Program-made: the position numbers and the translations under genes
Shown here: in pieces, positions 47,045 through 56,518 of the stretch
How positions within the stretch are numbered: position 1 is the stretch's first letter
Layout: each line of letters begins with the position of its first letter
The notes under the pieces: model-generated
Database searches by the model: none
What the model was told of the DNA's origin: nothing
The model's input: the letters and a program-made list of their open reading frames with translations, nothing else
Source of the DNA: Streptococcus suis YS56
GTDB lineage: Bacteria; Bacillota; Bacilli; Lactobacillales; Streptococcaceae
Assembly: GCF_000440115.1 (NCBI RefSeq)
Contig: NZ_ALMY01000069.1
Span: 26,552-90,551, forward strand
DNA length: 64,000 nucleotides
Reading direction: 5' to 3'

Positions 47045-47824
47045 TTAACCTCCAAAAATGACAATACGACGCTTGGCTTGGGACCAAAGAGCAGCGATGA
47101 AGAGAGCGAGGAATGGTATCCAGAGAACTTGCAACCCCAAAGCCCTTAGATCGCTTTCCTGTCCTAATAAAATGGAAACAGGAACGTTAACTGCATAATT
47201 ATAGGGAAGGAGTTTCAAAAAGTTTTCCACAGACTGTGGATAAAAACTGAGTGGCAAGAGTGCCCCAGAAGCCAAATTGAAAAGCCCCATCCGTAGGAGC
47301 ATAACTCCCCAGGCATTGACCGTAAAAAATGCTAAGAAGCCAAAAGCCATATCCAGCAATTGAACGATAAACATCCCTAGAATCGAACTGACTAGAAAGA
47401 GCAAAATGGTCTGGCCATCAGGCAGGTAGAAATCTTGATGAACAAGTAGAATACCAATAAATACGATGGCAAATTTTATCAGTTCCAAGAGCTTGTTTCC
47501 AAGGTCCTTGAAAAAGAGGGCTAGGATAAAGGAATAGGGTCTGAGAAATTCTCCAGCAATACTTCCTTTCAAAATGCTATAAGACAAATCTTCACCAAGT
47601 GAGAAAGAATTTAAACTGGCTAATAAATTAGCAAAGATGATATATGTAGTAAAGGTTTGCAGGGTAAAGCCATTGACTTCTGATTGAGTGAAGAAAATGG
47701 TTTTCCAGACATAGAGAGCTACTAAAATCTTCACTGCCAGTGAAACGAAGGTCGCTAGAAAGAAAGCCTTGTACTGCATGGCATTCATCATGGTCAGGCG
47801 GGTCATGTAGAGATATTTACGCAT
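47045..47824 (-). CDS. ABC-2 type permease (first subunit)
   Basis: About 259 residues, six hydrophobic segments; MRKYLYMTRLTMMNAMQYKAFF at the start. ATG 47824 is supported by GAGGAGGG upstream and overlaps the ATPase gene end by 8 bp. Pairs with the next permease as a likely heterodimer. Confidence 0.8.
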   Translation of the reverse strand: MRKYLYMTRLTMMNAMQYKAFFLATFVSLAVKILVALYVWKTIFFTQSEVNGFTLQTFTTYIIFANLLASLNSFSLGEDLSYSILKGSIAGEFLRPYSFILALFFKDLGNKLLELIKFAIVFIGILLVHQDFYLPDGQTILLFLVSSILGMFIVQLLDMAFGFLAFFTVNAWGVMLLRMGLFNLASGALLPLSFYPQSVENFLKLLPYNYAVNVPVSILLGQESDLRALGLQVLWIPFLALFIAALWSQAKRRIVIFGG

Positions 47825-48800
47825 GGATACCCTCCTCATAAATTTGGCGGACCATGGTTTCAATTTCCAATTCCTTCATGGTAACATCTTTAATCGAATA
47901 ATGATTAAAGATTTGCTCAATCACCTGAGCACTGGTCCAAAACTTGCTTTGGTAGTGGATTTCAAAGTGAAAGTCATCCATTCGTTCAAATTCCCAGCCT
48001 TCTAGTTGCAAGTCTTTTTCAATCGGCTTTTCTGTGGAAAAGAGAATGGTTTTCACTGTGGAAAAGCGTTCTTTGAGGACGGTCAGAGAACCATCGTAGA
48101 CCTTCTTGCCCTTATCAATGATAAAAATCCGCTCACAGAGACTTTCAATGTCCTTCATATCATGGGAAGTAATTAGAAATGTAGTCTGGTACTGCTGATT
48201 CATGTAGCGGATGAAGGAGCGAATGGTCTCCTTGACGCTGGCATCCAAACCGATGGTTGGCTCGTCCAAAAAGACAACAGCAGGCTGGTGGATAAAGATA
48301 GCCGCAAATTCACAGCGAACCCGTTGGCCGAGTGACAGATTACGGATTGGTTGCTTCATAATATCAGCTAAGTCCAATAAATCAATCAAGACAGCCAATC
48401 GCTCTTTGAATACCTTATCTGGAACATCATAAATTTTTGCGTGTAGAATAAAAGATTCTTGGACAGGCAAGTTCCAATCCAAATGGGATTTTTGTCCAAA
48501 GAGTACCCCGATTTGCTTATTGACAGCCTTGCGGTTCTCTTGTGGATTGAGGCCGTTGATTCGGACTGAGCCCTGGTCTGGATAGAGGACTCCCGTCAGC
48601 ATTTTGATAGTCGTAGATTTGCCGGAACCGTTGGAACCGATATAGCCGATGATTTCGCCTTTTTTGACCTGCAAGGAAATATCTTGGACGGCAGGGATTT
48701 TCTTTTTCTTGGGTTTGAAAAAGGCCTTAATAGAACCTTTGAGACCAACTTCCTTATCTATGATGGAATAGGTTTTTGATAGATGTTCAGCTTGAATCAT
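47817..48800 (-). CDS. ABC-2 exporter ATP-binding protein
   Basis: 327 residues. Walker A IGSNGSGKSTTIKML (near residue 55), signature LSLGQRVRCEF, Walker B VVFLDEPTIGLD, switch TSHD. A basic insert KAFFKPKKKKI precedes Walker A and a C-terminal domain of about 90 residues follows, as in ATPases paired with DUF990 permeases. First gene of the three-gene operon; a cre-like site is in its leader. Confidence 0.9.
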   Translation of the reverse strand: MIQAEHLSKTYSIIDKEVGLKGSIKAFFKPKKKKIPAVQDISLQVKKGEIIGYIGSNGSGKSTTIKMLTGVLYPDQGSVRINGLNPQENRKAVNKQIGVLFGQKSHLDWNLPVQESFILHAKIYDVPDKVFKERLAVLIDLLDLADIMKQPIRNLSLGQRVRCEFAAIFIHQPAVVFLDEPTIGLDASVKETIRSFIRYMNQQYQTTFLITSHDMKDIESLCERIFIIDKGKKVYDGSLTVLKERFSTVKTILFSTEKPIEKDLQLEGWEFERMDDFHFEIHYQSKFWTSAQVIEQIFNHYSIKDVTMKELEIETMVRQIYEEGIHA

Positions 48801-48816
48801 TTCATCATCTCCTTTA

Positions 48817-48845
48817 AGAAAACGTTTGCACGATATGACTATTAT
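48817..48845 (-). promoter_or_regulatory. ABC-2 operon promoter and cre-like site
   Basis: Minus-strand -10 TATAAT (48840-48845); AGAAAACGTTTGCA (48817-48830) just downstream has one mismatch to the CcpA consensus. Confidence 0.4.
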
Positions 48846-48883
48846 ACCATATTTCTTAAGGGGGTGAAGGTAGAAAATAATGA

Positions 48884-49417
48884 TTACGGTAACATTTTGA
48901 TTAGAAAATCGGTCATATATTGAGGAGATTCTTGCTTACCATTTTTAATCCATACCTGCATGATACCGAAGAAGGCATGCGAAAAATAGATGCTGCTGTA
49001 TTCTTTTTCAAGTGGTGATAAATCTTCTTTCCCCAAACGCTCAGCCAAATCATTTGCGACCAGCAATCTGACTTTGTTAATCAAGAAATTTTGGATTTCT
49101 TGAGTTCCGTTATGGGTCAGTAGGGCAGAAAGCAATTTTTCACGATAGAGCAATTCGAAAATTTCTAAAAATGATGATTGGCGATTGCCATCATAACGGT
49201 CAAATATAGCCTCTAATTTGTGAAAAAGTCCCTGTTGATAGGAGTCAATCAATTCATATTTATCCTTATAATGGGTATAAAAACTAGAGCGACTGATACC
49301 AGCAGTCTGTGCTAGGTGGGTGGTTGTAATCTCATTAAACCCTTGAGTTTCTAGGCAAGTCACCATTGCTTCTAAAATAGCCTGTCGTGTCCGTTCTTTC
49401 CGATTATCTGTTCCCAT
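48884..49417 (-). CDS. TetR-family repressor
   Basis: 177 residues; N-terminal HTH ITTTHLAQTAGISRSSFYTHYKDKYEL, helical ligand domain of the TetR_C_8 kind. Divergent from the YhgE/Pip gene, with two matching palindromes between them, so it very likely represses that gene and perhaps itself. Confidence 0.85.
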   Translation of the reverse strand: MGTDNRKERTRQAILEAMVTCLETQGFNEITTTHLAQTAGISRSSFYTHYKDKYELIDSYQQGLFHKLEAIFDRYDGNRQSSFLEIFELLYREKLLSALLTHNGTQEIQNFLINKVRLLVANDLAERLGKEDLSPLEKEYSSIYFSHAFFGIMQVWIKNGKQESPQYMTDFLIKMLP

Positions 49418-49436
49418 TTTTTGCTCCTTTTATACA

Positions 49437-49534
49437 TTTTTAGACACATTGTCTAAAAAACGATTCTTATTACTTGATTTTGAAAATGATACTTGTATAA
49501 TGTATTTTATCAGTTTTTGGACAGGATGTCTAAA
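49437..49534. promoter_or_regulatory. Twin TetR-type operators
   Basis: Site 1 TTTTTAGACA, 3 bp, TGTCTAAAAA (49437-49459). Site 2 TTTGGACA, 3 bp, TGTCTAAA (49516-49534), which touches the YhgE SD (AAGGAGGT, 49533-49540). Common core: AGACA/GGACA, 3 bp, TGTCT. Confidence 0.8.
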
Positions 49535-49544
49535 GGAGGTTCTT

Positions 49545-52004
49545 ATGTCAGAAAAAGTAAAGAATTTTTTCAAAAAACCAATGACCTTGATCACCATTCT
49601 CGGTGTTTCCTGTGTCCCAGCCTTATATAACATTAGTTTCCTAACCTCTATGTGGGACCCTTACGGCCGACTAGACCAGTTGCCCGTAGCAGTTGTCAAT
49701 CAAGACCAGTCGGCGAGCTTTCAAGATAAAACCCTCACCATTGGTGATGATATGGTGGATAATATGAAAGAGAGCAAGAGCCTGGATTTCCACTTTGTAT
49801 CAGAAAAAGATGCGGAAAAAGGTTTGGAAGAAGGGGACTATTACATGGTCATCACCCTACCAGAAGATTTATCAGAAAAAGCATCTAGTCTCTTGACGGA
49901 TCAGCCGGAACCACTAACAATTTCTTACCAAACCTCTAAAGGTCACAGCTTTGTCGCTTCTAAGATGGGCGAATCAGCTATGGAGAAATTAAAGACATCT
50001 GTTTCAGAGACGATTACTGAAACATATACCTCTGCTGTTTTTGATAGCATGGGAGAGATTCAAGCGGGTATGGTTGAGGCGGCAGATGGAAGTCAACAAT
50101 TGACAGATGGAGCTAGTCAATTAGAAACTGGAAGTCAGACTCTATCATCAGGCCTATCTACCTTATCTTCATCAGGCCAATCACTGGTGACAGGAGCAAA
50201 CCAATTGGCTACTGGAGTTGTGTCTTATACAGATGGAGTCAATCAGGCTGCTTCAGGAAGTCAAACACTTTCCAGTGGCTTAACAACCTATACAAATGGG
50301 GTAGCTAGTCTTGCTTCAGGTGCGGAGCAATTAAATGCCAATTCCTCTCAGCTCATCGCTGGGGTGGGACAATTGCAATCAGGAGCAAGTCAGGTTGAAC
50401 AACTGGTAACAGGAGTCAATCAATTGCAGGCAGGCTTGGAGCAACTCGCTGGTTCAACTAGTTTGTCTGCGGAACAGTCTAGTCAGATACAGGCCTTATT
50501 GACAGGGCTTCCTCAGTTGCAAGCAGCCATCAATCAATTAAATGATAGCCTCTCAAGTATCGGAGGACTTGCAGTAGATACCTCTACTCTATCTAGCCTC
50601 TTGACAGAGATGGGGGCTCAGGCTCAAGAATTGTTGACTGCAGCCCAAGCTGATAAAACAGCAAGCATTGAAGCCTTGCAAGCAACGGCTACCTATCAAA
50701 ACTTGACAGCTGATCAGCAAGCTGAATTGGTTGGAGCTCTCCAAAATTCACCTTCGACAACAATGACAGCAGCCCAAACGATTTTGGGGCAATTGTCTCA
50801 ACTTAGTCAAGCCTTATCTAGCCTACAAAGTCTTTCTGGTATGGCAACACAAATGAGCCAGCTGCAATCAGCTGTTGGTCAGATCAACACGGCTGCCAAT
50901 CAAGCATTGCCAGGTGCTACAACAGCCATTGAAAACCTATCAAGTGGCTTGAGTCAGGTCAACACCGCCTTGAACCAGCAAGTTCTACCAGGAACTCAAA
51001 CCTTGACGAGTGGTGTGAGCCAACTTCAAACGCAACTGTCAAGTGGAGCTAGTCAACTCATGTCAGGGGTGACAGCCTATACCGCAGGTGTTGCTCAATT
51101 AGCTGAGGGCGGAGCTCAGTTGGTTGCTAACAACAGTAGTATCCAATCAGGAGGTAGTCAGTTAACATCAGGATTGGCAACCTTAGCATCCAACTCCAGT
51201 CAACTTGTCAGCGGTTCAGGACAATTGGCTTCTGGCAGTCAGCAATTGATTGCTGGTGCTGATCAATTAGCTAGTGGCGGTCAAACCTTGACAAGCGGTA
51301 TTTCCAGTCTTCGTACAGGTAGTGAAACCCTAACAAATTCACTCAGCTCAGCCAGTCAACAACTATCAGTCATCTCTGTAGAAGACAAAAATGCACAAGC
51401 AGTTTCTCAACCAGTCACCTTGGAACACAGCGACCAAGATGATGTGAAGACCAACGGTGTCGGAATGGCTCCTTATATGGTCTCTGTCGCACTGATGGTT
51501 GTAGCCTTATCAGCGAATGTTATTTTTGTCAAACACATTGATAATCGCTCCTACAAGAATCGTTGGGACTGGGCTAAAGGGAAATTGTTACTTAATGGTA
51601 CGATAGCCAGCCTAGCAGCACTGATTCTGTACGGTGTTCTTCGCTTGATTGGAATCGATCCGGCTCATCCAATGGCAACCTTGGGATTAATCCTCCTAGC
51701 TTCTTGGACCTTCATGGCCCTCGTTACAGCCCTGGTGGGTTGGAGCAATCGTTTCGGATCCTTCGCAAGTTTAATTATCCTGTTATTGCAACTTGGTTCA
51801 AGCGCAGGTACCTATCCAATCGAACTTAGCCCACGCTTCTTTCAAGTCATTCAGCCTTATCTTCCAATGACCTATTCTGTTTCAGGCCTTCGTCAAACCA
51901 TTTCAATGGTTGGAAATAGTAGTCATCAAGTTTGGATGCTGAGCCTCTTCTTAGTAGGCTTCATGGGATTAGGTCTCTTGATTTATAATCAAAAAGATGA
52001 ATAA
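49545..52004 (+). CDS. YhgE/Pip (phage-infection-protein) family membrane protein
   Basis: 819 residues. One N-terminal membrane segment (about 15-35), a conserved outside domain (YGRLDQLPVAVVNQDQ), then about 450 residues of Ser/Gly/Gln-rich heptad-like repeats (many SGASQL, SSGLxxL units) predicted as long coiled coil, and five C-terminal membrane segments. Related to L. lactis Pip (phage receptor) and EsaA. ATG 49545 fits AAGGAGGT; an upstream frame from 49449 runs through operator DNA and is not credible. Controlled by the divergent TetR. Confidence 0.85.
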   Translation: MSEKVKNFFKKPMTLITILGVSCVPALYNISFLTSMWDPYGRLDQLPVAVVNQDQSASFQDKTLTIGDDMVDNMKESKSLDFHFVSEKDAEKGLEEGDYYMVITLPEDLSEKASSLLTDQPEPLTISYQTSKGHSFVASKMGESAMEKLKTSVSETITETYTSAVFDSMGEIQAGMVEAADGSQQLTDGASQLETGSQTLSSGLSTLSSSGQSLVTGANQLATGVVSYTDGVNQAASGSQTLSSGLTTYTNGVASLASGAEQLNANSSQLIAGVGQLQSGASQVEQLVTGVNQLQAGLEQLAGSTSLSAEQSSQIQALLTGLPQLQAAINQLNDSLSSIGGLAVDTSTLSSLLTEMGAQAQELLTAAQADKTASIEALQATATYQNLTADQQAELVGALQNSPSTTMTAAQTILGQLSQLSQALSSLQSLSGMATQMSQLQSAVGQINTAANQALPGATTAIENLSSGLSQVNTALNQQVLPGTQTLTSGVSQLQTQLSSGASQLMSGVTAYTAGVAQLAEGGAQLVANNSSIQSGGSQLTSGLATLASNSSQLVSGSGQLASGSQQLIAGADQLASGGQTLTSGISSLRTGSETLTNSLSSASQQLSVISVEDKNAQAVSQPVTLEHSDQDDVKTNGVGMAPYMVSVALMVVALSANVIFVKHIDNRSYKNRWDWAKGKLLLNGTIASLAALILYGVLRLIGIDPAHPMATLGLILLASWTFMALVTALVGWSNRFGSFASLIILLLQLGSSAGTYPIELSPRFFQVIQPYLPMTYSVSGLRQTISMVGNSSHQVWMLSLFLVGFMGLGLLIYNQKDE

Positions 52005-52009
52005 TAATA

Positions 52010-52042
52010 AAACCAACTGCTCCATGTGAACAGTTGGTTTTT
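52010..52042. terminator. Bidirectional terminator
   Basis: Arms AAAACCAACTG / CAGTTGGTTTTT between convergent yhgE-like and DUF4097 genes. Confidence 0.8.
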
Positions 52043-52053
52043 GGTTGATGTAG

Positions 52054-53118
52054 TTATTTTGGTGTTGGTGTTCGTAGATTAATGGTTGCGTTAGTTGAAG
52101 TAATGGTCAGGCTATTATTGCTCTCTTTTTTCTCCAAAGTTAAGGTTTGTTTATCCTCCTCTTTTTTGATCGATAATGTTTGATACTTATCTTTAGTGAA
52201 AATACCGACGTTTTCAGCTTGTTCGTTGAAGTAACTCATATCACCAACAGCTTGCTTTAGTTCTTCGAGGGTTTCATAGTGGTAGCCTAAGTGTTCCGCA
52301 AGTGTTTTGATGTCCAGCTGTGTACTGATATTCAGATTGATGTCTTGTAAGCTCTTATCTGTTAGGTTTATATTTGTAACAGATAGGCTGTATTCGGAAG
52401 GAGTGAGGACGTTTTTTCCTAGGAGAGTCAATTGATCTGCATTCAGTTCTTGGTAATTTTTAATTGTAACATTTTCCAAACTGGTTTCAGATAAGCGGAT
52501 GCTACTTTCGTGGAGGTCGATGTGCATATCTTTTAGAGTGGATTGTGTCGCTTGGAAGTAGCCTGCTTCGATCTGGCCGCTGTCAATGGTCACCTTGTCG
52601 AGATCGACACCACCAGACAGATTTGCCTCTTTGATATGGATATTCTCAATCGTGAAACCGCCAAAATCATAGAAGTGGAGATTGTGTCCCTCTAATTTAT
52701 CCAGTGTCTTCCCTTTAGGCACTTCAATGGTGACGGAGAAGACATTGATACGACGTTGGGCCAACCTTTCTCCAAGATACTGCATAATTCCTTCGATAGC
52801 AAAAGATTCTTGTTGTGAAGAAAGGGTCAAAGTGCCCTCTTTTTCTGCTAGTTTTAAGGGGGATTGCATATTGTTGTCGGAGTTGGTATAGGTCACATGG
52901 TAGTTGCTATCGCTAGACTCCTTGATATAGACGCTGTGGGGGATAAAGTCAATTTTAATGGTATTCAAATCTGTGAAGGTCTTATAGACTTCCGTCGGAG
53001 CAGCAACCTCTTCCAAACGGGTTACGCCCCCAGTGAAAAATCCAATGCCTGCTAAAATCAAGCCAGCAATCAGGCTGACAAAGCCGATAATAATGGCTAT
53101 GGTTAGTTTCTTTTTCAT
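52054..53118 (-). CDS. DUF4097 family beta-repeat membrane protein
   Basis: 354 residues: N-terminal membrane segment (about 5-30) then a right-handed beta-helix-like outside domain with DUF4097 repeats (for example IENIHIKEANLSGGVDLDKV). Last gene of padR-DUF1700-DUF4097; its ATG overlaps the previous stop by 4 bp. This trio is common in Firmicutes and is thought to monitor envelope state, but no function is established. Confidence 0.75.
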   Translation of the reverse strand: MKKKLTIAIIIGFVSLIAGLILAGIGFFTGGVTRLEEVAAPTEVYKTFTDLNTIKIDFIPHSVYIKESSDSNYHVTYTNSDNNMQSPLKLAEKEGTLTLSSQQESFAIEGIMQYLGERLAQRRINVFSVTIEVPKGKTLDKLEGHNLHFYDFGGFTIENIHIKEANLSGGVDLDKVTIDSGQIEAGYFQATQSTLKDMHIDLHESSIRLSETSLENVTIKNYQELNADQLTLLGKNVLTPSEYSLSVTNINLTDKSLQDINLNISTQLDIKTLAEHLGYHYETLEELKQAVGDMSYFNEQAENVGIFTKDKYQTLSIKKEEDKQTLTLEKKESNNSLTITSTNATINLRTPTPK

Positions 53119-53870
53119 GCTCGTTTACCTCGTTTCAAGATCCATTTGAAGCAAGCCTTGACCAAGCGCCAAGACCAGTAGGCAAAAAATCCAGTCAAGA
53201 TGTAGATAAGAATGGCGCCACCAATCAGTGACAATCCTGAGCCAAAGCCCATGAGGAAGATGTTAAATCCATCAGACAGAAGGCTAAAGGCTTCCCAAAT
53301 CAGATAGCCACCGCTGGTGAGAAGTCCGACACCCAGAACAAAGGCACCGACGATGAGGGCCAAGATGAGCGCCACCAATCCCAATAGACTAGCTAGAAGA
53401 ATGAGCAAAAGTGGAATGGCGATAGGCAGGGAAATGACAGCTAGGATAGCCAACCAGAGCGTTCGTTTTGTTTGGCTAAAATTACGGAAGTAGCGACCGA
53501 GGAAAAAGGCGCCGAGGATAAGAGTTGCAAACAGAGGAATGACTCCGATAAACTCTCCCATAATAAAGAGTAGGAAGAAAGAGAAGAGACCTGTCATACT
53601 TAAGGCTCCCAGACCAACCCAGAGTTTCCAGTTGAGTTGAATAGGTTCTTGTTGCTCCTTGTCCTCTTGAATTTGTTTGTTGAGCATGTTATTAATGAGT
53701 TCGCTGGCAGCTTCCTTTGGAGATCCTAATTCTTCGATAATCTCAGCTTCACGCTCTGGTCCAGCCTCATCAAAGTATTCATTGAAGAAGTTGATGGCTT
53801 CGAAGTATTCCTTGTGGGGCAGTTTCTTCAAGTGTTTTTCTAACTGCTCCATGTACTCAGTTCTTGTCAT
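53115..53870 (-). CDS. DUF1700 (HAAS) membrane protein
   Basis: 251 residues. The N-terminal HAAS domain (YMEQLEKHLKKLPHKEYFEAINFFNEYFDEAG) is followed by several membrane segments from about residue 80 on. HAAS proteins usually pair with PadR regulators, as here. Start overlaps the padR end by 14 bp. Confidence 0.8.
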   Translation of the reverse strand: MTRTEYMEQLEKHLKKLPHKEYFEAINFFNEYFDEAGPEREAEIIEELGSPKEAASELINNMLNKQIQEDKEQQEPIQLNWKLWVGLGALSMTGLFSFFLLFIMGEFIGVIPLFATLILGAFFLGRYFRNFSQTKRTLWLAILAVISLPIAIPLLLILLASLLGLVALILALIVGAFVLGVGLLTSGGYLIWEAFSLLSDGFNIFLMGFGSGLSLIGGAILIYILTGFFAYWSWRLVKACFKWILKRGKRA

Positions 53871-54183
53871 GGCGGACGCTCCCTTCTATAATACCATTGA
53901 TGGTTGTTGTATAGGTATCCCAATCATCTTTGAGCCGAACCAGTTCTTCATGGCCCAGCTGGGTCAGGCTATAATACTTGCGCATCCGACCTTGGTATTC
54001 TTGGGAATAAGTAGTCAAAAAGTCACTTTGTTCCAATCGCTTTAGGATGGGATATAGAGCTGACTCCTTGATGTTGGCAATGAGTTTGATGGTCTGACAG
54101 ATTTCATAGCCATAAGAATCATCGGATTCTAAAATAGCCATGATGAGAAATTCTGTCAGCACTGCGGGGACTGGAAAATGCAT
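53857..54183 (-). CDS. PadR-family regulator
   Basis: 108 residues; winged helix of PadR type with LTEFLIMAILESDDSYGYEICQTI and ALYPILKRLEQ. Small subfamily without the long C-terminal helix. First gene of the operon and likely autorepressor through the palindrome at 54224-54250. Confidence 0.88.
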   Translation of the reverse strand: MHFPVPAVLTEFLIMAILESDDSYGYEICQTIKLIANIKESALYPILKRLEQSDFLTTYSQEYQGRMRKYYSLTQLGHEELVRLKDDWDTYTTTINGIIEGSVRHDKN

Positions 54184-54223
54184 AGGACGCTCCTTTCCTT
54201 TGTTGTTAGTTAGGTTCGGTTTT

Positions 54224-54250
54224 GATATATAGCGTTCAGTTCTATATATC
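54224..54250. promoter_or_regulatory. PadR-type operator candidate
   Basis: GATATATAG, 9 bp, CTATATATC: perfect 9-bp arms, 41 bp upstream of the padR start. AT-rich ATAT arms fit known PadR sites. Confidence 0.6.
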
Positions 54251-54345
54251 TAATTTTGTTATATATTAAATATACACCTACAAAAATAAATTGTCAAGTG
54301 ATTATGTGCAAAATAAATAAAATAGCTTAAGACAAATTTTTAATG

Positions 54346-54359
54346 TGTAAACGTTTTAT
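54346..54359 (+). promoter_or_regulatory. cre-like site upstream of lrgAB
   Basis: TGTAAACGTTTTAT, one mismatch to the CcpA consensus, 118 bp before lrgA. CcpA control of lrgAB is known in S. mutans. Confidence 0.5.
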
Positions 54360-54476
54360 AGCCTTGAAAAATATTTTCAGAGTAGTAAACTTAATAATAG
54401 TACTAACATTAAGGGATTTTCTGGACTAAAAGAGAATGACCTCAGATGGATTAGTAGTATTTAAGGTGGTGTAAAG

Positions 54477-54857
54477 ATGAAACTATATGTTCAGTTTATG
54501 ATTATTCTAGTATTTTCATTTTTAGGGGAAGCTATTTCGACTATTTTTCATCTTCCTATTCCGGGAAGTATTATTGGCTTAATCCTCCTATTTTTAGCCC
54601 TAGAGTTCAAATTGATTCGTCTTCGCCACATTCATACGGTTGGAAATTTTTTGCTGGCTAATATGACCATTCTTTTTTTGCCTGCAGCGGTGGGCATTAT
54701 GGAGAGATTTGATGCAATTAAAGATTATTTACTTCCTATTATTATCGTCATTTTAGGCGCCATTTTTTTAAATATCTTAGTAATTGGTTTTGTTGTTCAA
54801 TTTGTGAAGCAAAAGTTTGAAGGTGACTACATTGATGCGGAGGGAATGCATGACTGA
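54477..54857 (+). CDS. lrgA: LrgA/CidA-family holin-like protein
   Basis: 126 residues, four membrane segments; LPIPGSIIGLILLFLAL is the family signature. Works with LrgB in control of murein hydrolase activity; recent work links the pair to pyruvate uptake. No lytST genes in the window. Confidence 0.88.
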   Translation: MKLYVQFMIILVFSFLGEAISTIFHLPIPGSIIGLILLFLALEFKLIRLRHIHTVGNFLLANMTILFLPAAVGIMERFDAIKDYLLPIIIVILGAIFLNILVIGFVVQFVKQKFEGDYIDAEGMHD

Positions 54858-55545
54858 ACTTTTTTCTAACCCTATTTTTGGTATTATGTTATCAATTGCA
54901 GCATATTTAATTGGAATGCTGATTTATCGGAGATTTCCTCATCCAATCACAACCCCACTGTTGGTAGCTACAGGATTGATTATTGTCTTTTTAAAAATGA
55001 CAGGTATTTCCTATAAGGAATATTATGCAGGAGGTTCCTATCTAAATATGCTTATTGTGCCTTCAACAGTAGCTCTGGGTATCCCTTTGTATCGTTCTTT
55101 CCATCTAATGAAACATCACATTCGAAGTATTCTTTTGGGAATTTTTGTTGCCTGTATTGTCAATACTGTCTTTACTGCCCTAATTGCAAAATGGTTTGGA
55201 ATGGATTTTTTTCTAGCAATCTCTCTTTTTCCAAAATCAGTCACCACTGCTATGGCTGTTGGTATTACTGATAAAATGCAAGGGATAGCGACAGTTACTC
55301 TTGTAGTCGTTGTTGCAACAGGGATTCTGACAAGTGTTCTTGCCCCAGTCTTTTTAAAGCTACTAAAAATTGAAGACCCGGTAGCTGTTGGTCTTGCTTT
55401 GGGAGGAACAGGGCATGCCATTGGAACGGGTACAGCGATAAAATATGGGCATACGCAAGGGGCGATGGCTGGCTTAGCTATTGGGATTACAGGCATCATG
55501 TATGTGGTGATTAGTCCTATAGTTGCGCAGATTATCTTACAATAA
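54850..55545 (+). CDS. lrgB: LrgB-family membrane protein
   Basis: 231 residues, polytopic; FPKSVTTAMAVGI and LGGTGHAIGTG are LrgB motifs. ATG 54850 overlaps the lrgA end by 8 bp, giving coupled translation; an earlier in-frame ATG at 54817 sits inside lrgA and lacks the right spacing. Confidence 0.9.
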   Translation: MTELFSNPIFGIMLSIAAYLIGMLIYRRFPHPITTPLLVATGLIIVFLKMTGISYKEYYAGGSYLNMLIVPSTVALGIPLYRSFHLMKHHIRSILLGIFVACIVNTVFTALIAKWFGMDFFLAISLFPKSVTTAMAVGITDKMQGIATVTLVVVVATGILTSVLAPVFLKLLKIEDPVAVGLALGGTGHAIGTGTAIKYGHTQGAMAGLAIGITGIMYVVISPIVAQIILQ

Positions 55546-55546
55546 A

Positions 55547-55581
55547 AAAACTACGATTGGAATTCCAACCGTAGTTTTTTA
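55547..55581. terminator. Bidirectional terminator lrgB / focA
   Basis: Arms AAAAAACTACGATTGGAA / TTCCAACCGTAGTTTTTT between convergent genes. Confidence 0.85.
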
Positions 55582-56379
55582 GTCTACATAAAGTTTGGAT
55601 TGATTATTCAACCAACTATAAAGAAGTCCAATAAAGAGACCGCCACCCACGTAGTTTCCTAATCCAGAAAAGAGGAAATTGCTTAGTACACTTAATAGAG
55701 TCATTCCCTCAACTGGTCCACCATTTGCAAAAAAGGCCAGGGAGAAGAGTGAAAAGTTCGCAATGACGTGCTCATATCCCAAGAAAGCAAAGATAAAGAT
55801 GATGAAAATAACGGAAATGAGACGCCCAGCATCATCTTTGATGCGTAAGAAGGTAAATACGCCGATATTCACGACAATATTAGCAAAAATCCCTTCAATA
55901 AATTGAGTCAAAGGTGTCTTTGAAAGCTTGGCCACCGTTGCTTCAAATAGGTAGCTGTGAGCATCAACGTGCTGATAAGGTAGAGTCAGTGAGACCAAGT
56001 AACAAACAAGGACAGCACCGACAAAGTTGAAAAGGATACAGGTTGCCAACATCTTGAGGGCTGTTTTAGTAGGAATCGTTTTTCGATGGCTGGCTACTGT
56101 CATATACATCATGTTGGATGTTCCAAGTTCGGCATTCATATATAAAATCATGAGTAGCCCCCAACCAAACATCAACCCATAGCTAAATTTTCCGAGTCCT
56201 TCTGCGACATGGTTGAGTTTGTCTGCTGTATAAAGAGAAATGACAATCCCCAATCCTAAGTAAAGACTGGCTAGTATAGCTCGTACAGCGTAGGCAGAAA
56301 AACTGTGTTCAAACAAATCTGCTTTTTTCTTGATACTCTTTTCAAGTGTATACATTAATGTCTCTTGGTTAGCTCCCAT
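55579..56379 (-). CDS. focA: Formate/nitrite transporter (FNT family)
   Basis: 266 residues with six membrane segments; NAELGTSNMMYMT and FVGAVLVCYLVS mark the FNT fold, GYEHVIANFSLF near the TM5-6 loop holds the central His. Probably a formate channel serving pflB. The true start is ATG 56379, with GGAGATTAGG before it; a much longer in-frame extension to 56652 runs across the promoter of glpF and is rejected. Confidence 0.88.
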   Translation of the reverse strand: MGANQETLMYTLEKSIKKKADLFEHSFSAYAVRAILASLYLGLGIVISLYTADKLNHVAEGLGKFSYGLMFGWGLLMILYMNAELGTSNMMYMTVASHRKTIPTKTALKMLATCILFNFVGAVLVCYLVSLTLPYQHVDAHSYLFEATVAKLSKTPLTQFIEGIFANIVVNIGVFTFLRIKDDAGRLISVIFIIFIFAFLGYEHVIANFSLFSLAFFANGGPVEGMTLLSVLSNFLFSGLGNYVGGGLFIGLLYSWLNNQSKLYVD

Positions 56380-56412
56380 CCTAATCTCCTTACTGAATCT
56401 ACTACTTTTTTG

Positions 56413-56426
56413 AGTAAACGTTTTCT
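56413..56426. promoter_or_regulatory. cre-like site shared by focA and glpF
   Basis: AGTAAACGTTTTCT, one mismatch to the CcpA consensus, in the 139-bp gap between the divergent starts. Confidence 0.5.
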
Positions 56427-56518
56427 TTTTGTCGAATGGCTTTACTTTGTTTATTATACTTGATAAAATGGTTGTTGTCCAAAAAAATTTAACTTTTGAA
56501 AGGAAATATAAGAAAAAT

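Noticed and set aside
49449..49544. N-terminal extension of the YhgE/Pip protein
   Set aside because: Translates operator DNA; AAGGAGGT marks 49545 as the start.
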